A stretch of DNA of 13,804 nt. Source: Wenzhouxiangella sp. (GTDB taxonomy: Bacteria > Pseudomonadota > Gammaproteobacteria > Xanthomonadales > Wenzhouxiangellaceae). The notes under the pieces are model-generated. The model had not been told where the DNA came from. It saw only the letters and a list, made by a program, of their open reading frames with translations, and ran no database searches. Below, one piece after another: positions 1 through 7,697 of this stretch (its first letter is position 1; each line of letters starts with the position of its first letter). Location of the stretch: contig JAGYMV010000014.1 in assembly GCA_018400355.1 (NCBI GenBank), positions 1 through 13,804 on the forward strand. The letters are read 5' to 3'. Both the position numbers and the translations under genes were made by a program.

Positions 1-30
1 GTTGTGCTCTACCAACTGAGCTATTCCCGC
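1..30 (-). tRNA. tRNA-Gly, 5' part only (cut by window edge)
   Basis: Read on the minus strand, the first 30 bases begin GCGGGAATAGCTCAGTTGGT and continue AGAGCACAAC. This is the acceptor 5' strand, the D-stem and loop, and the start of the anticodon stem of a bacterial tRNA. Over its first 26 or so bases it matches the tRNA-Gly(GCC) of Escherichia coli from memory. The gene runs off the left edge before the anticodon, so the glycine identity is inferred from the 5' half and not read directly. The mature 5' end is at position 30. A strong promoter lies about 30 bases upstream. Confidence 0.9.
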
Positions 31-58
31 AATAAGGCCGATCAACCTTAAGCCCTCC

Positions 59-86
59 ATTGTAGCTCGAATGCCCCCCATGTCAA
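59..86 (-). promoter_or_regulatory. Sigma70 promoter of the tRNA-Gly gene
   Basis: On the minus strand a perfect -35 box TTGACA (81-86) and a -10 box TACAAT (59-64, five of six consensus bases) are separated by 16 bases. Transcription would start near position 52, giving a leader of about 22 bases before the mature tRNA end at 30. The bases after the -10 box (GGAGGGC) are GC-rich. Such discriminators are typical of stable-RNA promoters under stringent (ppGpp) control. The promoter lies wholly in the gap after the antiporter stop codon. Confidence 0.8.
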
Positions 87-113
87 GCCCTGACGACTCT
101 TTGGCCCCAAGCA

Positions 114-1676
114 TCATCCTGCCTTGACACGCAAACAGTCCACAGCATGACTCGCCAAACTGGTGCCGGCCTCTTGCATCGTCAAATAGGTCCGATCAGC
201 ACCCGCAGCTCGAATCACATCGGCCTGCTCTTGATAGAGAACGTGGGTGATGATGGGCCCTGAAAAGCCCCGCTGCCTGAGTTTTCGGGTGGCCAATAGC
301 TTGGCCTCGATATCATCCATCGCCAAAATGGTGGCTTCCAGCGAGTCCAATTTAACCGATGACCAGAAATCCGCATCCTCGGCATCGGCCAGCACCACAT
401 CGCGCCCCTGCAACTGATGCTCTGCAACTCGATAAGGGTCGCTATCGATACCAACAATTTCTGGCACACCGCCAATCAACACGTCATACGCGGCACGTCC
501 CGTGCGTCCCATACCAAACACCAAGACCTTAGCGCCCGATAAATCCGGTGGCATTTCATCGGGGTGTGTTTGGCTTGTTTGCAAACGACACCAGATGCCC
601 TCTGAGCGTTCGAACAAACCATGGGCGAATCGATTGAGCGGTGCGGCAATGGCAAACGATAACGCCACAGTCAATGCCAGTGGCACCAGATAACCAGAGA
701 GCATTGGCACGCCTGAGGCCACAATGAGACCAAATTCGCTGTAAGCGGTCAAACTCAGAGAGGCCAAAAACGCGTTTCTGGCACGCAAGTGGTACAAGGC
801 CAAGATCGCATAGAACAAAAGACCCTTGAGGGGCAAAACAAGCGCAAACACCAGAGCAAAGACCCAATCATCTACGGTCGGTAGGCCCGACATGCCAATT
901 TGCAAGAAAAACCCAACCAAAAATAATTCCTTCAAACCCCATAGCGCTTCTGACACCTCACTGGCGCGCTCATGGTTGGCCAACAGCATCCCCATGGCCA
1001 AAGCGCCCAGCTCCGAGGACAAGCCCAATGCGGCAAAGCCCATGCCCCCAATCACCAAAGCCAGCAACATACCCATTAGCAACAGCAATTCATCGTGACC
1101 AGACACGTCGAGCAGACGGTGGATCACAGGCCGAAACAGCGGAAGCGCCAACACACCCAGCGCCCAGATGGAAGGGTCTTGACCGCCCCAAATGCTCAGC
1201 ACCAACAGCGCCAAGAGGTCTTGAATGATCAAGATCCCGATCGCTGAGCGGCCATGGAAAGCGGTGATCTCCCGCTTACTCTCGAGTATTTTTGCCGCCA
1301 ACACAGTGCTAGAGAAAGCCAATGCAATGGCCACTAAAATCGCAATGAGCCACTCGACGCCAAGAAAAATCCGAAGACCCGAAGAAAAAATGGCCACCGA
1401 GAGCACAAAGTGCAGCAAACCACCTTGGATCACATGCCGTTGCGTGATTTGCCCAAGTTTTAACTTCAGCCCGACCGTAAACAGCAGCAACAGCACCCCC
1501 CAGTGCGCCACGTAGTGCAATACCTCACCGGTAAACTCTGGCAACACATCAAAGCGCTGGCCGATGTAGTTCAGAGCGAAGCCCGCCGCCAAAAACCCCA
1601 CCAGAGGCGGCAGACCAATCGTCCTCACTGCCAGACCAAACACAAAAGCCAACCCGATCGCAAAAGCCTCTAACAT
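114..1676 (-). CDS. CPA2-family cation:proton antiporter with C-terminal TrkA-N domain (KefB/KefC/YbaL-like)
   Basis: This is an inner-membrane monovalent cation (K+ or Na+):H+ antiporter, 520 residues from the chosen start. Residues 1 to about 360 form a Na+/H+-exchanger-type membrane region with about a dozen hydrophobic segments. It contains the IIQD motif (151-154 or so) that matches the QD motif of KefC-type transporters. A cytosolic nucleotide-binding Rossmann domain follows at about 380-515, with GMGRTG (388-393) and an acidic pair at D411 and D413 after the second strand. No TrkA-C domain follows, so the protein is shorter than KefC (about 620). The reading frame is open to a GTG at 1709. 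The ATG at 1676 is preferred because the protein then begins directly with the first membrane helix (MLEAFAIGLA), although its ribosome site is weak. It is transcribed divergently from the glycosyltransferase gene, toward tRNA-Gly. The exact ion and any ligand gating cannot be told from sequence. Confidence 0.88.
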   Translation of the reverse strand: MLEAFAIGLAFVFGLAVRTIGLPPLVGFLAAGFALNYIGQRFDVLPEFTGEVLHYVAHWGVLLLLFTVGLKLKLGQITQRHVIQGGLLHFVLSVAIFSSGLRIFLGVEWLIAILVAIALAFSSTVLAAKILESKREITAFHGRSAIGILIIQDLLALLVLSIWGGQDPSIWALGVLALPLFRPVIHRLLDVSGHDELLLLMGMLLALVIGGMGFAALGLSSELGALAMGMLLANHERASEVSEALWGLKELFLVGFFLQIGMSGLPTVDDWVFALVFALVLPLKGLLFYAILALYHLRARNAFLASLSLTAYSEFGLIVASGVPMLSGYLVPLALTVALSFAIAAPLNRFAHGLFERSEGIWCRLQTSQTHPDEMPPDLSGAKVLVFGMGRTGRAAYDVLIGGVPEIVGIDSDPYRVAEHQLQGRDVVLADAEDADFWSSVKLDSLEATILAMDDIEAKLLATRKLRQRGFSGPIITHVLYQEQADVIRAAGADRTYLTMQEAGTSLASHAVDCLRVKAG

Positions 1677-1780
1677 CGTCTTAATTGATCCCCGCTCATG
1701 ACACAGCACATCAGCCTATTCTAATCGACTCTGGGGACTGGCCTAGCGAGCAACATTGACCTTTGTTCGTGTGGCATTGT

Positions 1781-1810
1781 TTGGCCACGCGAATCCCAAT
1801 GCTTTACACT
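1781..1810 (+). promoter_or_regulatory. Possible sigma70 promoter of the fused glycosyltransferase gene
   Basis: TTGGCC (1781-1786) and TACACT (1805-1810) are separated by 18 bases and lie 36 bases before the ATG at 1847. Both boxes are imperfect, so this is only a candidate. The gap between the two divergent genes (1677-1846) shows nothing else clear. A lone minus-strand TAGAAT (1718-1723) could be the -10 box of the antiporter gene but has no good -35 partner. Confidence 0.3.
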
Positions 1811-1846
1811 GCGTTTTTATCTTGCCATTGAGCGAAGGCCCAGGCC

Positions 1847-4498
1847 ATGATCCAGTTGAGCATCATCATTCCAACGCTCAACGAAGCCGACAACATCGAT
1901 CGCCTATTGGAAGGCATTGCATCTGCAATGGCTCAAGAAAGCCTTTGCCATCTCGGCCATGAAGTCATTGTGGTGGATGATCAATCACGAGACCAAACGG
2001 TGATGAAAGCTCGTGCGTGGTCAGACCGACTCCCCATCAAAGTTATTGAACGCCAGGGGCCTGCGGATCTATCTGGCGCTGTGCTCGATGGGGTCACGGC
2101 GGCCACCGGCCAATGGGTCGTGGTCATGGATGCCGATGGATCGCACCCACCGAGTGCCCTACCTGCGTTAATTGCGCCATTGATCGCCAAGACAGCCGAT
2201 GTGGTGGTTGGCTCGAGACACATCCCCGGCGCAAGCACCATCAACTGGCCTTGGCAACGCCACCTCACCTCCCGTCTAGCGACTTTATTGGCATGGCCCT
2301 TTACCGAAGTCAAAGACCCCATGGCTGGCTTTTTCGCCACTGGCCGAGAGCGTTTACTGGCCATGCCAAAAGGTGTCGCCGGCTACAAAATTCTTCTGGA
2401 GTTGCTGGTACAAGGCGGGGATGAGATTGCGGTTAAAGAAATCCCCATTCGGTTTGAGGACCGACAAGCGGGGCAGTCCAAGCTGAGTCAGACTCAACAA
2501 CTGACGTATCTGCGTCGCCTGATGAATCTGGGTGGTGGTCGAGTATCGGGCGCATCGGCCGGTAAGTTTTTTGGTGTGGGCCTTGTGGGCATGGTGATTG
2601 ACTTGAGCCTATTTGCCTTGTTGGTTGGGCTTTCCTCTGGCCTTGCTTTGGCACACATGTTGAGCTTTGCCGTGGCCACCATGTCCAACTTCACCCTCAA
2701 TTATCGCTGGAGCTTCAAGGGCAAAGCCCAGACGGGCGATGGGCCATTCAAACGGTATCTGCGTTTTCTGATCGTGGCCATTTTGGCCATGCTCATTCGC
2801 GGAGGTGTCTTGGTTGCACTCACCAATACGTTCGACTTATCCCCGATGTTGGCCATCGTACCGGCCATCATTGCCACCGCTGGAATCAACTACCTAGGCA
2901 GCGCTTTTTATGTTTTTGCCACCACCGAATCTGGGGTCATTACCCGTGTTCGGTGGCACTTAGCAGCACTGGGTCTGTTTGCTTATGTGTTCGTACTGCG
3001 GTGGTTGTATCTGGGTCAGTTGGAGTTGATTCCCGATGAGATGTATTACTGGGTTTATGGCCAACATCTGGCATGGGCCTATCTGGATCACCCACCATTG
3101 ACCGCTTGGCTCATCTGGCTGAGCACCACGCTATTTGGAGACAACATCCTGGGTGTGCGCGCCATGCTGGTGCCCCTGGTCTTGATCGGCGCCTTTTACT
3201 TCTATCGCTACGGCGAGACCATGGGCGGACGAACGGTCGGGCTTTTGAGCATGCTGGCGTTGGTGGCGCTGCCCTTTTTCTTCTTGAGTGGCTTGGTGAT
3301 GACGCCCGATGCGCCCATGATCGTTGCTTGGGCAGCGGCCCTGTATTACCTCAAGCGCTTGCTGATTGATGACCAATCCAACGCTCTATGGGGCCTGGGG
3401 CTCGCGATGGGTATTGGTCTGCTGGCCAAATACTCCATCGCACTGATTGGTTTGGCTGGGCTTGTGTTTATGCTCATCGATGCCCAAGCGCGCCGCTATT
3501 TCTTTCGACCCGAGCTGTATGGCGCCATGGCGATCGCTTTCGTGTTGTTTGCTCCAGTGATCGTTTGGAATGCCGAACATTCTTGGGCGTCTTTTGGCTT
3601 TCAGTTCACCAGAAGGCTGGCGGAAAACCCAGATTTTTCAACGCATCTTTTGTTTGTCTATGCCTTCGCCCTGCTCTCTCCCATTTTCGCAGCAGCCGCT
3701 TTTTATCTGTTTGGTCCTGCCAGAAAATTGGTCTCTCATGACACCAGAAAACGGCGATTCATGTTGATCATGACCCTCGTCCCCTTGGCCGTTTTTGCGA
3801 TTTATGGCCTGTTCTCTGTCACCAAGTTTCATTGGACGCCACCGGCTTGGATTGCTTTGATTCCTATGGTGATGTGGTTTTTGATGGGCAACCATCTGCC
3901 CGGTGGACAGTTGCTTGGACGCTTTCACCGTATCTTGATGAAAAGCTGGGCGCCGTCTTTGTTGCTTTTGATCATCGCCTATGGGGGTTTGTTGCACTAC
4001 CTCACCTTGGGTTTGCCAGGGCTTCCAAAAACAGACCTTGGGGCGGGCTATTTGGGCTGGTCGTCTGTCACACAAGTGGTCGAGGAGATTGCCAGTGACA
4101 TAGAGGAAGAAACTGGCCAGTACCCCATCGTTGCGGCCACCGATAAGTGGGGCATGGCGGCCGCCATGAGTTTCCATGGCTCCGAACAACTCAGACAAAA
4201 GATCACCGCACAGAATTTGATTGGCATGTCAGGGTCGATGTGGGGGTATTGGTTTGATGAAACCCAATCGCCCGCGCAGCCGGTGTTACTCGTACACCAC
4301 AAGCACTCTTTGATCGATGAACCCTGGATTGAAGAGGCCTTGATTGGCGTTGGGCCCTTACAGTCGCGCCCTGTTTACTCGAATCAACTGCAGGTACAGA
4401 CCCTCTATTACCGCCTGGCCGATGGTTTCCGGCCCGAACAGCTCCGCACGGCAACCCAAATGCCCCCATCTGCGTCACCCAACTCGAGCCAGCCATAA
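1847..4498 (+). CDS. Triple-domain membrane glycosyltransferase: GT2 (DPM1-like) + GtrA + PMT/ArnT-like
   Basis: This 883-residue protein has three parts. Residues 1 to about 225 are a cytosolic family-2 glycosyltransferase of the dolichyl/polyprenyl-phosphate sugar synthase type: PTLNEADNI (9-17), VDDQS (43-47), the metal-binding DAD (95-97), GSR (122-124) and KEIPIRFEDR (197-206). Residues about 237-360 are a GtrA-like domain of about four membrane helices with NFTLNYRWSF (281-290) and a late GINYLGSAFYVF; GtrA proteins are thought to help move lipid-linked sugar across the membrane. Residues about 370-720 are a multi-span glycosyltransferase of the PMT/ArnT type, with DEMYYW (397-402) and DHPP (414-417) in the first periplasmic loop and TPDAP (486-490). 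A soluble, probably periplasmic tail follows (about 740-883). Together these suggest making a polyprenyl-phosphate sugar and transferring it to an unknown lipid, glycan or protein. The start is supported by GAAGG eight bases before the ATG. One uninterrupted frame covers all three parts, so this is not a frameshift artefact. The donor sugar and acceptor are unknown. Confidence 0.9.
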   Translation: MIQLSIIIPTLNEADNIDRLLEGIASAMAQESLCHLGHEVIVVDDQSRDQTVMKARAWSDRLPIKVIERQGPADLSGAVLDGVTAATGQWVVVMDADGSHPPSALPALIAPLIAKTADVVVGSRHIPGASTINWPWQRHLTSRLATLLAWPFTEVKDPMAGFFATGRERLLAMPKGVAGYKILLELLVQGGDEIAVKEIPIRFEDRQAGQSKLSQTQQLTYLRRLMNLGGGRVSGASAGKFFGVGLVGMVIDLSLFALLVGLSSGLALAHMLSFAVATMSNFTLNYRWSFKGKAQTGDGPFKRYLRFLIVAILAMLIRGGVLVALTNTFDLSPMLAIVPAIIATAGINYLGSAFYVFATTESGVITRVRWHLAALGLFAYVFVLRWLYLGQLELIPDEMYYWVYGQHLAWAYLDHPPLTAWLIWLSTTLFGDNILGVRAMLVPLVLIGAFYFYRYGETMGGRTVGLLSMLALVALPFFFLSGLVMTPDAPMIVAWAAALYYLKRLLIDDQSNALWGLGLAMGIGLLAKYSIALIGLAGLVFMLIDAQARRYFFRPELYGAMAIAFVLFAPVIVWNAEHSWASFGFQFTRRLAENPDFSTHLLFVYAFALLSPIFAAAAFYLFGPARKLVSHDTRKRRFMLIMTLVPLAVFAIYGLFSVTKFHWTPPAWIALIPMVMWFLMGNHLPGGQLLGRFHRILMKSWAPSLLLLIIAYGGLLHYLTLGLPGLPKTDLGAGYLGWSSVTQVVEEIASDIEEETGQYPIVAATDKWGMAAAMSFHGSEQLRQKITAQNLIGMSGSMWGYWFDETQSPAQPVLLVHHKHSLIDEPWIEEALIGVGPLQSRPVYSNQLQVQTLYYRLADGFRPEQLRTATQMPPSASPNSSQP

Positions 4499-4583
4499 GA
4501 GCAAAGAACAGGCTTAGGTCTCTTTGGTGGGCCAATCTGTGGCACAATAACGCGGTTTTAACAATTCCGTCAAAAGGACCTAC

Positions 4584-4802
4584 ATGGCAAAAGACGATCA
4601 TATTGAAATGGAAGGCAAGGTGCTCGATTCCCTGCCCAACACCATGTTCCGAGTTGAGCTGGACAACGGCCACATCATCACGGCACACATCTCAGGCCGG
4701 ATGCGCAAAAACTACATCCGAATCTTAACGGGTGACCGAGTCAAAGTTGAGATGACGCCTTACGACCTCACCAAGGGGCGAATCACTTACCGCATGAAGT
4801 AG
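4584..4802 (+). CDS. infA: Translation initiation factor IF-1
   Basis: This 72-residue protein is a full-length IF-1, a single S1-type OB-fold that binds the 30S A site and works with IF-2 and IF-3 in initiation. It carries the family hallmarks: EMEGKVLDSLPNTMFRVEL, the HISGRMRKNYIRI segment and the ending LTKGRITYRMK. A good ribosome site (AAGGA, 4574-4578) lies five bases before the ATG. An AT-rich stretch around 4543-4550 (CACAATAA) may be the -10 of its own promoter, but no convincing -35 is visible. It lies 85 bases after the glycosyltransferase gene with no terminator between them. It converges with clpA, a clpA-infA adjacency that is common in gammaproteobacteria. Confidence 0.98.
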   Translation: MAKDDHIEMEGKVLDSLPNTMFRVELDNGHIITAHISGRMRKNYIRILTGDRVKVEMTPYDLTKGRITYRMK

Positions 4803-4814
4803 GTTGGTGCGCTA

Positions 4815-4831
4815 GCACACCCATGGTGTGC
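4815..4831. terminator. GC-rich hairpin between the convergent infA and clpA genes
   Basis: GCACACC (4815-4821) and GGTGTGC (4825-4831) form a perfect 7-bp stem with a CAT loop, 12 bases after the infA stop. A flanking TTGG/CCAA pair (4804-4807, 4833-4836) could extend it with an internal loop. There is no T-tract on either strand, so it is not a classical intrinsic terminator. It may act as a 3' stabiliser or a weak bidirectional stop. The rest of the gap to clpA (to 4919) shows nothing recognisable. Confidence 0.35.
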
Positions 4832-4919
4832 CCCAAGGCGCCCGCTTGTTCCCATGCGCATCAGCACATCAATCAATCCGAGCGAGCATACGGCCGACTC
4901 GATGTTGAATCAGGCTGAG

Positions 4920-7268
4920 TCAGTCCGCGCTGCCTTTTTCGCCCGCATCCTCTGATACTTTGTCCGTCTTCTTTGTCGAGCGACCGGGCTGATCGTTTGA
5001 TGCATTGATGGGCGCTGGCCCTGGCTCAATCTCCACCCTCAAATCCGTGCCGGACTCATCAAAGCTCACTCGCACCACACCACCATTGTCGGCAAGTTCA
5101 CCAAACAACAAAGCATCAGCCAGTGGCCGTTTGATACGGTCTTGGATCACCCGCTTCATTGGGCGTGCACCCATCTCATCATCAAAGCCAATTTTGGCCA
5201 ATTGCTGACGCGCAGCCTCGGTGACTTCCAGGCTCACGCCCTTATCGGCCAATTGGTTCTCGAGCTCCATGAGGAACTTATCGACCACCTTCAACACCAC
5301 CTCAAATGGCAATGAGGCAAACTGAATAATCGCATCCAAGCGGTTCCTAAACTCTGGGCTGAATTGCCTCCGAATCGCTTCCATGGACTCTGGCTTGGCG
5401 TCTGCTTGCGTGAAGCCAATGGTCCGACGATTGGCCTGTGCCGCCCCTGCGTTGGTGGTCATCACCAAAATCACATTCCTGAAATCCGCCGAGCGCCCGT
5501 TGGCATCGGTGAGCGTGCCATGGTCCATGATCTGCAACAAAATATTGTAGATGTCTGGATGGGCCTTTTCGATCTCATCGAGCAACAACACCGCATGGGG
5601 TTGCTGCGTCACGGCTTCTGTCAGAAGCCCCCCGCGATCAAAGCCAACATAACCGGGGGGCGCACCCACCAACCGAGACACGGTGTGTGCCTCCATGTAT
5701 TCCGACATATCAAAACGGATCAATTCAATCCCCAGCGTGAGCGCCAGTTGCCGGGTCACTTCGGTTTTACCCACACCGGTGGGGCCTGCAAACAAGAAAC
5801 TTCCAATGGGTCGATCGCGATCGCCCAACCCAGAGCGTGCCATCTTAATGGCTGAGCTGAGTGTTTCAATGGCATCGTCTTGACCAAACACCACCATGCC
5901 CAAGTCGCGACTCAAGGTCTTGAGTGCGTCGCGATCCGATCGGGTCACCTGTCTTGAGGGGATGCGCGCCATTTTCGCCACCACCGCCTCAATGTCTTCA
6001 GCACTGAGCTCGCTGGCCCGCTCTTCAACTGGTTTCAGGCGCTCTTTTGCACCGGCCTCATCAATGACATCAATCGCTTTGTCCGGCAGCTTCCGGTCAT
6101 TGATGTGTCGGGCAGAGAGCTCGGCGGCGGCTGTTAGCGCCGCATGACTGTAGGCAATGCCGTGGTGCTCCTCAAAGCGGTGTTTTAGACCATTTAAAAT
6201 CTCGATGGTCTCGGCGATACTTGGCTCATCAATATCCACTTTTTGGAAACGGCGCGCCAATGCGCGGTCTTTTTCAAAAATGCTTCGGTATTCGTCAAAG
6301 GTGGTTGAACCAATGCAGCGGAGCTCACCATTGGCCAATGCGGGTTTGATTAAATTGGAGGCATCCATCACCCCACCCGAAGCAGCACCCGCGCCAATGA
6401 CCGTGTGGATCTCATCAATAAACAAAATGGCTTTGTCTTTGGCCTGAATTTCTTTCAAAACACCCTTCAGGCGTTTTTCAAAATCACCCCGATATTTGGT
6501 GCCCGCCAACAACGCGCCCAAGTCCAATGACCAAATTTGGGCGTCCTTTAAAATATCGGGCACATCGCCGTTGACAATTCGTAGCGCCAAACCTTCGGCC
6601 AAAGCGGTTTTACCAACCCCAGAGTCCCCAACAAACAGCGGGTTGTTCTTGCGACGCCGACACAGGATCTGAACGGTTCGCTCAATCTCATCGGCGCGGC
6701 CAATCAACGGATCGATCCGGTCGGCCCTGGCGCGCGCGTTCAAATCCACCGCAAACTGTTCTAAGGCACTTTTCTCAGCCGCTTTCTCCTGTGACCCCTC
6801 GGCTTCATTGGGCGCGCTGGCTGAGTCTGCATCGTCTGTTGGGCGAACACCGTGCGAGATGTAATTGACCACATCGAGCCGGTGCACGTCTTGCTTGCCC
6901 AACGCAAACACCGCATGCGAGTCTTTCTCGGCAAAAATAGCCACCAATACATTGGCACCCAGCACCTCAGCGCGTTCGGCCGATTGAACATGATAAAGCG
7001 CACGCTGCAACACCCGCTGAAAACCAATCGTGGGCTGCGTGTCCCGCTCGTCATTTTCTGCCAGCACGGGTGTGGTCTCATCCAACAACGCCGTGAGCTC
7101 AAAGCCCAGTGCGGTCAAATCAACCTCCAGCGCCAGCAACACCTCTTTGGCAGATGGGTTATCCAGCAGCGCCAGCAAGAGGTGTTCGATGGTCAAAAAC
7201 TCATGCCGACGCGTTCTGGCGCTGTGATACGCCTGAGAAATGGAAATCTCTAAGTCTTTAGAAAACAT
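4920..7268 (-). CDS. clpA: ATP-dependent Clp protease, ATP-binding subunit ClpA
   Basis: ClpA is the hexameric AAA+ unfoldase that feeds substrates, including those brought by ClpS, into the ClpP protease in the cytosol. The 782 residues show the N-terminal Clp repeat domain (about 1-145). The first AAA+ module has GDSGVGKT (214-221) and ILFIDE (281-286). The second has GPTGVGKT (495-502) and VLLLDE (560-565). The IGF loop that docks on ClpP (617-619) is present, which separates it from ClpB. It also lacks the long coiled-coil middle domain of ClpB. The AAA+ core ends near 750 and is followed by about 30 polar, charged residues with no recognisable domain, making the protein slightly longer than the E. 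coli one (758). It begins three bases after the clpS stop, so the two are almost certainly co-transcribed and translationally coupled. Confidence 0.98.
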   Translation of the reverse strand: MFSKDLEISISQAYHSARTRRHEFLTIEHLLLALLDNPSAKEVLLALEVDLTALGFELTALLDETTPVLAENDERDTQPTIGFQRVLQRALYHVQSAERAEVLGANVLVAIFAEKDSHAVFALGKQDVHRLDVVNYISHGVRPTDDADSASAPNEAEGSQEKAAEKSALEQFAVDLNARARADRIDPLIGRADEIERTVQILCRRRKNNPLFVGDSGVGKTALAEGLALRIVNGDVPDILKDAQIWSLDLGALLAGTKYRGDFEKRLKGVLKEIQAKDKAILFIDEIHTVIGAGAASGGVMDASNLIKPALANGELRCIGSTTFDEYRSIFEKDRALARRFQKVDIDEPSIAETIEILNGLKHRFEEHHGIAYSHAALTAAAELSARHINDRKLPDKAIDVIDEAGAKERLKPVEERASELSAEDIEAVVAKMARIPSRQVTRSDRDALKTLSRDLGMVVFGQDDAIETLSSAIKMARSGLGDRDRPIGSFLFAGPTGVGKTEVTRQLALTLGIELIRFDMSEYMEAHTVSRLVGAPPGYVGFDRGGLLTEAVTQQPHAVLLLDEIEKAHPDIYNILLQIMDHGTLTDANGRSADFRNVILVMTTNAGAAQANRRTIGFTQADAKPESMEAIRRQFSPEFRNRLDAIIQFASLPFEVVLKVVDKFLMELENQLADKGVSLEVTEAARQQLAKIGFDDEMGARPMKRVIQDRIKRPLADALLFGELADNGGVVRVSFDESGTDLRVEIEPGPAPINASNDQPGRSTKKTDKVSEDAGEKGSAD

Positions 7269-7271
7269 GGA

Positions 7272-7619
7272 TCAGCCCTCCGCTGGCTCTAAGGTGGACT
7301 GTAAGGGATGTTCGTGTTCGCGCGCAAAATCATTGACCATGGCGACCTTGGTCTCAGCGATCTCATAGCTGTAGACACCAGCCACACCTCGGCCCCGGGT
7401 GTGGACGTGCAACATCACCCCCGTGGCTTGGTCTTCCGACATGCCAAAAAAGCGCTTGAGCACTTCCACCACAAAGGCCATTGGCGTGTAGTCATCGTTC
7501 AAGATCACCACCCGATAGAGCGAAGGCCGCTTCAGCTCAGGGCCAGCTTCTTCTAATGCCAGCCCGTCATTGGAATCGACCTTTGAGTCATCCATCGATC
7601 GATCATCACCCATACTCAT
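7272..7619 (-). CDS. clpS: ATP-dependent Clp protease adaptor ClpS
   Basis: ClpS binds proteins with destabilising N-terminal residues (Leu, Phe, Tyr, Trp) and delivers them to ClpA-ClpP. The 115-residue protein has a polar, flexible N-terminal arm (about 1-33) of the kind that enters the ClpA pore. The conserved core follows: VVILNDDYTPM (37-47) and HVHTRGRGVAGVYSYEIAET (71-90). N41, D42, D43, M47 and H73 correspond to the E. coli N-degron pocket residues N34, D35, D36, M40 and H66, so the pocket looks intact. The start could be either of two ATGs six bases apart (7619 or 7613); the ribosome site is weak for both. The gene is first of a clpS-clpA pair. In many gammaproteobacteria clpS is preceded by cspD, but here aceA is upstream in the same direction. 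Confidence 0.97.
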   Translation of the reverse strand: MSMGDDRSMDDSKVDSNDGLALEEAGPELKRPSLYRVVILNDDYTPMAFVVEVLKRFFGMSEDQATGVMLHVHTRGRGVAGVYSYEIAETKVAMVNDFAREHEHPLQSTLEPAEG

Positions 7620-7646
7620 TGCACACTTACCCCACCAGGCCTATTG

Positions 7647-7675
7647 AATATCTCTCAACAAAGATTGTGGCACAA
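7647..7675 (-). promoter_or_regulatory. Candidate promoter of clpSA
   Basis: On the minus strand TTGTGC (7670-7675) and GATATT (7647-7652) are separated by exactly 17 bases, ending 27 bases before the clpS start. Both boxes are only moderate matches. They lie in the 78-base gap between aceA and clpS, where no strong terminator is visible, only a 4-bp GTGA/TCAC hairpin at the aceA stop. Read-through from aceBA is therefore also possible. Confidence 0.35.
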
Positions 7676-7697
7676 CTGGGGTAAATTCAAGTGACGA

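Noticed and set aside
1677..1709. Upstream GTG start for the antiporter, adding 11 residues
   Set aside because: The extension is polar and precedes the first membrane helix. The ATG at 1676 starts right at the helix, as usual in this family, though neither start has a strong ribosome site.
3638..4198. 186-codon open frame on the minus strand inside the glycosyltransferase gene
   Set aside because: No recognisable protein family and low-complexity His/Gln-rich composition typical of antisense shadows; the plus-strand frame is clearly the real gene.
4499..4583. Promoter for infA around CACAATAA
   Set aside because: A -10-like sequence is visible, but no -35 box at acceptable spacing; mentioned under infA only.
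4203..4688. 161-codon minus-strand frame spanning the end of the glycosyltransferase gene and infA
   Set aside because: It overlaps two convincing genes, including the highly conserved infA, and resembles nothing known.
3532..5821. A few GCGATCGC octamers resembling cyanobacterial HIP1
   Set aside because: Only a couple of scattered copies in 13.8 kb, far from HIP1 density; chance and codon choice explain them.
5364..5855. 163-codon plus-strand frame opposite clpA
   Set aside because: It is antisense to conserved AAA+ motifs and has no family features of its own.
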